This document shows positions 7,886-15,479 of a DNA stretch of 15,479 bases, in pieces. A program made the position numbers and the translations under genes. Position 1 is the first letter of the stretch; each line of letters opens with the position of its first letter. A model generated the notes under the pieces. The model was not told the origin of the DNA and searched no databases. It worked only from the letters and a program-made list of their open reading frames with translations. The DNA is from Dehalococcoidia bacterium (GTDB lineage Bacteria > Chloroflexota > Dehalococcoidia > Dehalococcoidales > Fen-1064). The stretch is taken from contig JAUYDN010000274.1 in NCBI GenBank assembly GCA_030691775.1, positions 1-15,479 of the forward strand, given 5' to 3'.

Positions 7886-7912
7886 AAAGACCCTCTGCTT
7901 GAGAGGGTCTTT
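7886..7912 (-). terminator. Attenuator terminator (3:4 hairpin) before aroF
   Basis: A perfect 10-11 bp stem, AAGACCCTCT / AGAGGGTCTT with loop CAAGC, is followed on the minus strand by UUUUCAUUU. It stands in the aroF leader, between the operon promoter and the first gene, so its use would shut off the whole operon. The 5' arm plus loop (CCTCTCAAGC, 7906-7897) is exactly complementary to GCTTGAGAGG upstream (7977-7968), which gives a competing antiterminator. The stem is symmetrical, but the opposite strand has no known gene ending here. Confidence 0.88.
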
Positions 7913-7955
7913 CTTTGCTTCAATGTACCGGGGGACTTATTTGTTCAAGCTGTTT

Positions 7956-8036
7956 TTACGCATTACGCCTCTCAAGCGCACTTTCGTGCCCCATAAATGT
8001 GAAGTAATACGAGTAATACCGAGAGACGTTATGCAT
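7956..8036 (-). CDS. Tyr/Phe-rich leader peptide of the aro operon
   Basis: A 26-codon reading frame precedes aroF. Codons 7-14 read RYYSYYFTF less the first Arg, that is four Tyr and two Phe codons in eight (8018-7995). The stop TAA is at 7958-7956, just past control segment 2. The ATG at 8036 is chosen because AAGGA lies 5 bases upstream; an in-frame ATG two codons earlier (8042) is also possible. The peptide itself is unlikely to have a function: the act of translating it would sense charged tRNA-Tyr and tRNA-Phe, as in the pheA and pheST leaders of enterobacteria. It is too short for normal gene finders. Confidence 0.8.
   Translation of the reverse strand: MHNVSRYYSYYFTFMGHESALERRNA
7965..8029 (-). 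promoter_or_regulatory. Attenuator control segments 1 and 2 (anti-antiterminator and antiterminator)
   Basis: Segment 1, ACGTCTCTC (8029-8021), pairs over 9 bp (one G.U) with segment 2, GAGAGGCGT (7973-7965). Segment 2, extended as GCTTGAGAGG (7977-7968), pairs over 10 bp with the 5' arm and loop of the terminator. The run of Tyr and Phe codons lies in the 1:2 loop. By the standard attenuation logic, a ribosome stalled on those codons covers segment 1, frees segment 2 to pair with segment 3, and lets transcription reach aroF. A ribosome that proceeds to the stop codon covers segment 2 and allows termination. Confidence 0.82.
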
Positions 8037-8051
8037 TTTCATCCTTTTTCA

Positions 8052-8081
8052 AAAGTAACACAGGCGCAGGAGGTTTGTCAA
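8052..8081 (-). promoter_or_regulatory. Promoter of the aro operon
   Basis: TTGACA (8081-8076), an 18-base spacer and TACTTT (8057-8052) with a TG one base before it (extended -10). A 17-base reading with TTACTT is also possible. The predicted start near 8045 lies within a few bases of the leader peptide, so the leader RNA would have almost no untranslated 5' end. The -35 is perfect; the -10 is poor, so confidence is moderate. Confidence 0.6.
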
Positions 8082-8143
8082 ACGCTTTTTTGGGTAAACC
8101 TTCAGACCTGTAATCTGCTTGAAACAAATAATTGCTACATTAC

Positions 8144-8368
8144 TGTTATGCTAAACGATTTATTTCAGGTCTCCCGTCAGCGGGGAATCTATCATACGCT
8201 GTCTCTCTGGGCACAGCTATCTCCTCGCCTGGCAAGGTGCGGGCGTACCAGTTCAGCGCCGCCGGATAAGAAGAAGCCAGGAACCTCGCGTCCGGGGGAT
8301 AAGAAGGCCGCGGTCGGCGCAAGCCGCGATGGGAACTAACAGCGAGGCTTCCAGACCTCTGGTTTTTT
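8144..8368 (+). ncRNA. Candidate structured RNA of unknown family
   Basis: This stretch lies between the aro promoter and the rRNA promoter and holds no convincing protein gene. It has an extended -10-like TGTTATGCT (8144-8152) without a clear -35, and ends in CCAG-ACCT-CTGG plus six T (8351-8368). In between are several complementary pairs: AGGTCT (8167-8172) with AGACCT (8353-8358), CCTGGC (8228-8233) with GCCAGG (8276-8281), GGAACCTCGC (8280-8289) with GCGAGG-C-TTCC (8342-8352), and CGGC-GCAA-GCCG (8315-8326). GGATAAGAAG occurs twice, 33 bases apart (8264, 8297). Some pairings exclude each other. I do not recognise a known family such as 6S, RNase P, SRP or tmRNA, nor a known riboswitch. 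Confidence 0.3.
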
Positions 8369-8658
8369 GTCTGCGGTTAAAGAACCTCACCGGGTCAGGT
8401 TTTCCGTGTATTTACGGGGTTTCAACCGGGTCGCTTTTTCCTCATTACCCAGAGGAGATACTACGCAGAGCATAAACATGTTTGCATAAGACGACTTGTG
8501 GTGGGTTACGTCCTTTCGAAATCTGAAAGCCGACACCCCTTGAAACCGGACTAACCCACCCTGCAAGATGTAATCTACTTAATGCTCTTCGTAATAATAT
8601 CGCGTCACAAAAGAGTAACATTTTGCCGTTAAGCGTGGAAAAACGGGGCTTGCGGCTA
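8369..8658. other. Non-coding stretch upstream of the rRNA promoter
   Basis: No gene is supported here. It contains an imperfect direct repeat, ACCGGGTC followed by a T-rich TTTTCC (8389 and 8425, 36 bases apart), a small CCGT-ACGG hairpin at 8404-8417, and the long inverted repeat listed separately. A minus-strand frame of 115 codons at 8445-8792 runs through the rRNA promoter, lacks family features and is not accepted. Confidence 0.5.
8500..8560. repeat. Long inverted repeat upstream of the 23S promoter
   Basis: GGTGGGTTA-C-GTCC (8500-8513) is complementary to GGAC-TAACCCACC (8548-8560): 13 bp with one bulged C. The 34-base interior has a smaller CTTTC...GAAAG stem. It ends about 100 bases before the rRNA -35. 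It could be a hairpin RNA, a protein-binding site or the remnant of a palindromic mobile element; nothing identifies which. Confidence 0.6.
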
Positions 8659-8687
8659 TTGACACCCCTGAAGGGAAGTGTTATAGT
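8659..8687 (+). promoter_or_regulatory. 23S rRNA promoter
   Basis: TTGACA (8659-8664), 17-base spacer, TATAGT (8682-8687): one mismatch to the sigma-70 consensus overall. The transcript would start near 8694, about 160 bases before the mature 23S. Because no 16S gene lies upstream, this promoter appears to serve 23S directly. Confidence 0.88.
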
Positions 8688-8767
8688 TACTTTTGGCACT
8701 AAAGGAAACAATAGTGACGATGAGAGGACAAACATAAAGTAGCGAGATTGGTGGTTTATGACCAGCC

Positions 8768-8799
8768 AGGCGGCTTGGCGTAAATCTGCCAAGCCGCCT
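8768..8799 (+). other. Perfect hairpin in the 23S leader
   Basis: AGGCGGCTTGGC (8768-8779), loop GTAAATCT, GCCAAGCCGCCT (8788-8799): a 12-bp perfect stem in the rRNA leader, some 56 bases before the mature 5' end. It is followed by TAAGTTTG rather than a clean T-tract, so it is more likely a processing or leader structure than a full terminator. A weak terminator overcome by antitermination is an alternative. Confidence 0.65.
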
Positions 8800-8835
8800 T
8801 AAGTTTGTCCGGCGTACCTTAATAAAAGAATAGGG

Positions 8836-8855
8836 CCAATATCAAGTCTGAAACA

Positions 8856-8863
<8 letters not shown>
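8836..8863 (+). other. Left arm of 23S processing stem
   Basis: Bases 8836-8863 pair with 11826-11853 over 28 positions with one mismatch and one G.U pair (core TCTGAAACAGGTCAAGC with its complement). A further GAATA/TATTC pairing lies outside a small bulge. Such a double-stranded stalk around 23S is the usual RNase III processing site, and it fixes both mature ends to within a few bases. Confidence 0.85.
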
Positions 8864-11833
<2,970 letters not shown>

Positions 11834-11865
11834 TGTTTCAGAGTTGGTATTGGCGTATTCCTTTT

Positions 11866-11893
11866 AAAACTGAGCCGGAAGGCTCGGTTTTTT
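11866..11893 (+). terminator. Intrinsic terminator between 23S and 5S
   Basis: ACTGAGCC (11869-11876), loop GGAA, GGCTCGGT (11881-11888), continuing into a six-T tract, with an A-run on the left arm that lengthens the stem. It lies about 13 bases past the 23S processing stem. It is a good rho-independent terminator placed before the 5S gene. Confidence 0.85.
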
Positions 11894-11918
11894 ATGCCCT
11901 GCAGTACATCGCCGGTCT

Positions 11919-11947
11919 TTGATTTCATCGCACCACTGTGCTAGAAT
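11919..11947 (+). promoter_or_regulatory. Candidate promoter P1 for 5S rRNA
   Basis: TTGATT (11919-11924), 17-base spacer, TAGAAT (11942-11947), with TG one base before the -10 (extended). Directly behind the 23S terminator and 140 bases before 5S. The start would fall near 11954, where AATACCAACT is the inverse of AGTTGGTATT in the right arm of the 23S stalk. Confidence 0.65.
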
Positions 11948-12005
11948 ACTAATTAATACCAACTGGATATTGCCAGACACATAGACCGGCCACAAATGCA
12001 GTATC

Positions 12006-12035
12006 TTGCACGGCGGGGTTCCTGTACCTTATGAT
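12006..12035 (+). promoter_or_regulatory. Candidate promoter P2 for 5S rRNA
   Basis: TTGCAC (12006-12011), 18-base spacer, TATGAT (12030-12035). The -10 has five of six consensus bases, the -35 is weak. The start near 12042 would leave a leader of about 48 bases before 5S. Weaker support than P1. Confidence 0.35.
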
Positions 12036-12089
12036 ATGGGTAGACTATAAGGACAAGCCGTCACCTGGGCATCATTAACAAGTCAATAG

Positions 12090-12214
12090 GCTTCCTGGTG
12101 GTTTGAGCGAAGTGGTACCACCCGTTCCCATCCCGAACACGGAAGTGAAACGCTTCAGCGCAGACGATACTGAGGGGGCAACCTCTTGTGGAAAATATGC
12201 CACTGCCAGGAAGC
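12090..12214 (+). rRNA. rrf: 5S ribosomal RNA
   Basis: It contains the invariant CCCGTTCCCATCCCGAACAC block (12119-12140 region) and GAAGTGAAACGCTTCAGCG. The terminal helix is GCTTCCTGG / CCAGGAAGC, extended outward by ATA / TAT, which sets the ends. The length of about 125 is slightly above the usual 115-120, so mature ends may be a few bases inside. It lies 256 bases after 23S, past a terminator, and 64 bases before clpC with no terminator seen in between. Confidence 0.95.
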
Positions 12215-12278
12215 TTATACTTACCTTGAATCTGGTGGATGGGCGGTAAACAGTGGTGGCGGTCTCAAGGAGGCATGA

Positions 12279-14756
12279 ATGGCGAGCCGATTTGAGAAAT
12301 TTTCGGAAAGAGCCCGGAGAGTCCTGACCCTCGCACAGGAAGAAGCTCAGCATCTTAACCATAGCTATATCGGTACTGAGCACATCCTTCTGGGTCTGTT
12401 GAGGGAAGAGGACGGGGTCGCGGCTAAGGTACTCGTTAACCTTAGCGTCAACCTCGGTAAAGTCCGCTCCGGGGTCGAATTTATTATCGGCCGCGGCGAT
12501 AAGCCGAATACCGGTGAAATCGGTCTGACTCCGAGGGCGAAGCGCGTTATCGAACTGGCTATCGATGAAGCGCGTCACCTCGGTCACAACTATATCGGCA
12601 CCGAGCATCTCCTGCTCGGACTTCTCCATGAAGGCGGCGGAGTTGCCGCCGGCGTACTCGATAGCTTCGGCATCACCCTCGAACAGGTGCGTGCCGAGGT
12701 CATCCGTATGCTCAATCAAAATGCGCAAAAACCGCGCGCTGCCCGTACGACCAGTAAAACCCCCACACTCGACCAGTTGAGCACCGATTTGACGGAAATG
12801 GCGCGGAAGGGCAAGCTGGACCCCGTTATCGGGCGGGAAAAAGAAATCCAGCGCGTTATCCAGATTCTCAGCCGCCGTACCAAGAACAACCCGGCATTGA
12901 TTGGCGAACCCGGTGTTGGCAAGACTGCCATCGTGGAAGGTCTCGCCCACCGTATTTCCGTCGGTGATGTCCCGGAAACACTGGAAGACAAGCGGCTGGT
13001 CACTCTCGATATGGCTGCCGTGGTCGCCGGTACCAAGTACCGCGGCGAGTTCGAAGAGCGCCTCAAGAAAATCATCGATGAAATAAAGACTGCCGGCAAC
13101 TGTATCCTCTTCGTTGACGAGTTTCACACTATTATCGGCGCGGGAGCGGCCGAGGGAGCGGTGGACGCATCGAGTATTCTCAAACCTTCCCTGGCGCGCG
13201 GACAGTTACAGGTCATTGGCGCCACCACGCTCGATGATTACCGCAAGCACGTTGAACGCGACCCGGCATTGGAACGGCGTTTCCAGCCGATTCTCGTTGA
13301 AGAACCTACCGTAGAAGATACCCTGAAAATCCTGCAGGGCATTAAACACCGCTACGAGGAACATCACAAGCTCACCATCAGCGAAGAAGCCCTGAAATCG
13401 GCGGCCAACCTGGCGGCGCGTTATATCCCTGACCGCTTCCTGCCGGATAAGGCTATCGACCTCATCGACGAGGCGTCTTCACGGGTGAGAATACAACGGC
13501 GCGGCACCCCTATTACGCTCAAAGAGGCAAAACGGCTGGCGGATAGTATTCGCAAGGAAAAAGAGCAAGCCCTGGCGGCACAGCAATATGATTATGCCGC
13601 AGAAAAGCGCCAGCAGGAAATCCAGATAGAAGAAAAGATAAAAGGCCTTGAAAAAGAGTGGCAGGCAGAACAGCACCAGCAGGAACAACCGGTGGTAACC
13701 GCGGAAGACATAGCCACGGTCGTGAGCATGTGGACCGGCATCCCGGTGACCCAGCTTGGCGGTGATGAAACTGCCCGTCTGCTTCATATGGAAGAAGCCC
13801 TCCATAAACGCATCATCGGGCAGGACGAAGCTATCGATACGATTTCCAAGGCGGTCAGAAGGGCCCGCGCCGGTCTCAAAGACCCGCGCCATCCCATCGG
13901 CAATTTCATCTTCCTCGGTCCTACGGGCGTGGGCAAGACCGAGTTGGCACGGGCGCTCGCCGAGTTTATGTTCGGCAATGAGGACACGCTTATCCGCCTG
14001 GATATGTCCGAGTTCATGGAAAAGCACACCGTCTCCCGATTGGTGGGAGCGCCTCCCGGATACGTGGGATACGACGAGGGTGGCCAGCTAACCGAAGCGG
14101 TACGCAGGAAGTCCTATTGCTGTATCCTCCTCGATGAAATTGAGAAAGCGCACCCGGATGTTTTCAATATTCTTTTGCAGATATTCGATGACGGACACCT
14201 GACGGACGCCAAAGGCAGACGTGTCGATTTCCGTAACAGCATCATTATTATGACGAGCAACATCGGCGCGGAACTTATCCGCAAGGGTTCGTCTCTGGGA
14301 TTTATCGCCCAGACTGATGAAACCAAAGCCCAGGTAGTCACCTACGAGCGGATGAAGGAGAAACTGCTGGCGGAGGTGAAGCGTGTCTTCCGTCCGGAGT
14401 TCCTCAACCGTATCGATGGCATCGTGGTCTTCCACGCGCTCAATAAAGGGCACATCCGCACCATCGTCGACCTGATGCTCGTGCAGATAGGAAAACAGCT
14501 TGCAGAAAAAGGCATCAAACTCGAGGTTACGGAAGCCGCCAAGGACCTGCTGGGTGAAAAAGGCTACGACGAGGTCTTCGGCGCCAGGCCGTTGCGCCGG
14601 GCAATACAGGACCTGGTAGTGGATAAGCTCTCCGAAGCTATCTTGCGCAGCGAGTTCCGTTCTGGTGATACTACCGTCGCGGATGTTATGGACGAGCAGA
14701 TAATCCTGCGGCGAACAGCGGTGGAAGAACCGGTCACGGCGGAAAGCAAGGCCTGA
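12279..14756 (+). CDS. clpC: ATP-dependent Clp protease ATP-binding subunit ClpC
   Basis: A HSP100 AAA+ unfoldase that feeds damaged or tagged proteins to the ClpP peptidase. Of 825 residues, 1-150 hold two Clp N-domain repeats (HSYIGTEHILLGLL at 28-41, HNYIGTEHLLLGLL at 103-116). The first AAA+ module has Walker A GEPGVGKT at 209-216 and Walker B ILFVDE at 276-281. A UVR-like coiled segment (about 428-465, QQYDYAAEKRQQE) marks it as ClpC rather than ClpA or ClpB. The second module has GPTGVGKT at 547-554, CILLDE at 615-620, the ClpP-docking LGF tripeptide at 673-675 and GARPLRRA at 768-775. AAGGAGG (12267-12273) lies 5 bases before the ATG. It is not preceded by ctsR or mcsAB as in Bacillus, and no CtsR or CIRCE operator is visible. 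Confidence 0.97.
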   Translation: MASRFEKFSERARRVLTLAQEEAQHLNHSYIGTEHILLGLLREEDGVAAKVLVNLSVNLGKVRSGVEFIIGRGDKPNTGEIGLTPRAKRVIELAIDEARHLGHNYIGTEHLLLGLLHEGGGVAAGVLDSFGITLEQVRAEVIRMLNQNAQKPRAARTTSKTPTLDQLSTDLTEMARKGKLDPVIGREKEIQRVIQILSRRTKNNPALIGEPGVGKTAIVEGLAHRISVGDVPETLEDKRLVTLDMAAVVAGTKYRGEFEERLKKIIDEIKTAGNCILFVDEFHTIIGAGAAEGAVDASSILKPSLARGQLQVIGATTLDDYRKHVERDPALERRFQPILVEEPTVEDTLKILQGIKHRYEEHHKLTISEEALKSAANLAARYIPDRFLPDKAIDLIDEASSRVRIQRRGTPITLKEAKRLADSIRKEKEQALAAQQYDYAAEKRQQEIQIEEKIKGLEKEWQAEQHQQEQPVVTAEDIATVVSMWTGIPVTQLGGDETARLLHMEEALHKRIIGQDEAIDTISKAVRRARAGLKDPRHPIGNFIFLGPTGVGKTELARALAEFMFGNEDTLIRLDMSEFMEKHTVSRLVGAPPGYVGYDEGGQLTEAVRRKSYCCILLDEIEKAHPDVFNILLQIFDDGHLTDAKGRRVDFRNSIIIMTSNIGAELIRKGSSLGFIAQTDETKAQVVTYERMKEKLLAEVKRVFRPEFLNRIDGIVVFHALNKGHIRTIVDLMLVQIGKQLAEKGIKLEVTEAAKDLLGEKGYDEVFGARPLRRAIQDLVVDKLSEAILRSEFRSGDTTVADVMDEQIILRRTAVEEPVTAESKA

Positions 14757-14830
14757 TAAACAGTTATTACGTAGAGCACTAAGTACTTCTCACCCAATTC
14801 AGGGTCCAAGGTTTGTGGATAGCAGGGGTA

Positions 14831-14883
14831 TGAGGGGGCGCAGCCCCCTCAAGAAAACCAATTCCCTTCCCCGCGGGAAGGGA
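14831..14883. repeat. Two strong tandem hairpins after clpC
   Basis: TGAGGGGGC-GCA-GCCCCCTCA (14831-14851) and TCCCTTCCC-CGC-GGGAAGGGA (14863-14883) are each perfect 9-bp stems with three-base loops. The second resembles the C/G-rich hairpins at 3830 and 4988 in the aro operon. Without a T-tract, they may protect the clpC 3' end from exonucleases rather than terminate transcription. Confidence 0.65.
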
Positions 14884-14939
14884 CCAAGGGATGGGGCGTT
14901 GTGTTTGGATTACGCTCGCTTCTTTCATGAGAAACCTCT

Positions 14940-14993
14940 CTGGATTCCCCGCTCCCGTATCGGAGTACGGGACAAGCTTCGCGGAGAATGACA
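14940..14993. repeat. Nested palindrome ending in GAATGACA
   Basis: GGATTCCCCGC at one side and GCGGAGAATGACA at the other enclose CCCGTA-TCGGAG-TACGGG (14954-14971). The outer ends match the element at 4938-4974, while the inner stem is unrelated. This is a second copy of the same dispersed family. Confidence 0.6.
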
Positions 14994-15100
14994 AGGAATC
15001 GGGCAATCGTGGCTCTACTTGCGGGAGTCAACCATACCGCACTACCTGAGTGTAGCCGATGGGAAGTAATTGATGCTTGGCATAATAACAACGGAGTGTG

Positions 15101-15143
15101 AAAAGGGCGGGGACTCAGCAGTGGGGAAACGCCCTTTTCTTTT
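15101..15143 (+). terminator. Terminator-like hairpin before the biotin carrier gene
   Basis: AAAAGGGCG (15101-15109) pairs with CGCCCTTTT (15130-15138), followed by CTTTTG. The loop is long (20 bases), which lowers confidence. It could end transcription from clpC before the next gene. Confidence 0.55.
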
Positions 15144-15154
15144 GCTTGAACACC

Positions 15155-15166
15155 TGCTAGTATAGT
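15155..15166 (+). promoter_or_regulatory. Candidate extended -10 promoter of the biotin carrier gene
   Basis: TGCTAGTAT (15155-15163) fits an extended -10, and TATAGT overlaps at 15161-15166. No good -35 lies at the proper distance. Together with the upstream terminator this suggests separate transcription of the next gene, but support is weak. Confidence 0.35.
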
Positions 15167-15190
15167 TCTGATTGAGAAAGGAGGCGGTAC

Positions 15191-15412
15191 GTGGCAAAAG
15201 AAGTTATTGAGGCACCGATTACCGGGACCATCATCAGTATCGAGGTGAAGGTTGGGGATAAGGTAGAAGAGGGTGACGTGCTCCTTTACATTGAATCGAT
15301 GAAAATGGAAAACCCCATTATGGCGCCGCTCAACGGTACGGTGACGGAGATTAACGTGGCAGTGAAGCAGGTAGTGGAGACCGGCAAACCGCTGGTGACA
15401 ATCGAATACTAA
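15191..15412 (+). CDS. Stand-alone biotin carboxyl carrier (biotinyl domain) protein
   Basis: The 73 residues are a single biotinyl/lipoyl-attachment domain: a barrel with ESMKMEN (35-41), where Lys38 in the Met-Lys-Met motif would carry biotin. Such a carrier shuttles carboxyl groups between a biotin carboxylase and a carboxyltransferase or a decarboxylase. The protein lacks the N-terminal Ala/Pro-rich linker of AccB (about 150 residues), so it resembles the carriers of acyl-CoA carboxylases or of methylmalonyl-CoA/oxaloacetate decarboxylases. Lipoate attachment is less likely because the MKM context is typical of biotin. It starts at GTG with AAGGAGG (15178-15184) 6 bases upstream. No partner subunit lies in the window, so the exact complex cannot be named. 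Confidence 0.88.
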   Translation: MAKEVIEAPITGTIISIEVKVGDKVEEGDVLLYIESMKMENPIMAPLNGTVTEINVAVKQVVETGKPLVTIEY

Positions 15413-15450
15413 CCGGGGTTATCAGTAGTCAGTAATTAGTTTTTAGTAGG

Positions 15451-15479
15451 ACCCCGCGAGATGAAATATCTTGCGGGGT
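15451..15479 (+). terminator. Palindrome at window edge, probable terminator stem
   Basis: ACCCCGCGAGAT (15451-15462), loop GAAAT, ATCTTGCGGGGT (15468-15479): a 12-bp stem with one G.T wobble, starting 39 bases after the stop of the biotin carrier gene. The window stops at the last stem base, so a following T-tract cannot be seen. A degenerate run of AGTA/AGTNA-like units (15423-15448) lies before it. Confidence 0.55.

Larger units (their letters stand above)
14757..15100. other. Non-coding gap after clpC with hairpin repeats
   Basis: No gene is supported in this stretch. It holds three palindromic elements, listed separately, and unstructured sequence at 14757-14830 and 15000-15100. No clear U-tract terminator follows clpC before the repeats. 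Minus-strand frames here (14779-15091) are artefacts of the repeats. Confidence 0.6.

Noticed and set aside
7701..8339. Plus-strand ORF of 212 codons, antisense to aroF and running through the aro leader and promoter
   Set aside because: It overlaps the well-supported aroF start, attenuator and promoter on the other strand, has no ribosome binding site and no recognisable domain.
8500..8560. tRNA gene (a TTTCGAAATC stretch resembles a T-loop)
   Set aside because: No acceptor stem, anticodon arm or D-arm can be formed around it.
8445..8792. Minus-strand ORF of 115 codons
   Set aside because: It crosses the rRNA promoter and leader hairpin, lacks a ribosome binding site and has no recognisable domain.
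12193..12221. Promoter with TATACT just before clpC
   Set aside because: No -35-like hexamer at 16-18 bases; the expected position lies in the 5S 3' region without a match.
12075..13127. Minus-strand ORF of 350 codons over 5S and the start of clpC
   Set aside because: It is antisense to a clear ClpC N-terminal region and to 5S rRNA; the length reflects codon bias of clpC.
13479..14027. Minus-strand ORF of 182 codons inside clpC
   Set aside because: Shadow of the clpC reading frame with no family features.

Overview
The window looks like a chromosomal segment of a Chloroflexota bacterium, most plausibly of the Dehalococcoidia. That assignment is inference, from an aro gene order (aroF-aroB-aroD-aroE-aroK-aroA-aroC-pheA) that I recall from Dehalococcoides, a 23S rRNA gene with no 16S gene in front of it, and GC-rich intergenic hairpin repeats. 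No database search was possible.

Positions 1-8081, minus strand: one aromatic amino acid operon. Reading from its promoter near 8081-8052 it holds a short Tyr/Phe-rich leader peptide, a transcription attenuator, then aroF, aroB, aroD, aroE, aroK, aroA, aroC and pheA (cut by the window edge). These encode all seven steps from phosphoenolpyruvate plus erythrose 4-phosphate to chorismate, and then the branch to phenylpyruvate. Genes from aroK to pheA overlap one another. The two larger gaps (aroD-aroE and aroE-aroK) hold palindromic repeats. The leader has three mutually exclusive pairings (1:2, 2:3, 3:4) and a run of four Tyr and two Phe codons inside the 1:2 loop. This is the layout of ribosome-mediated attenuation and is the most interesting finding here.

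Positions 8082-8658: a divergent intergenic region without a convincing protein gene. It has a possible structured RNA on the plus strand (about 8144-8368) and a long inverted repeat (8500-8560).

Positions 8659-12214, plus strand: a near-consensus promoter, a 23S rRNA gene bounded by a long processing stem, an intrinsic terminator, one or two candidate promoters, and the 5S rRNA gene. The terminator and promoters suggest that 5S can be transcribed separately from 23S.

Positions 12279-15412, plus strand: clpC (AAA+ unfoldase of the ClpCP protease), a 434-base gap with hairpin repeats and a terminator, then a 73-residue stand-alone biotin carrier domain protein followed by a palindrome at the window edge.
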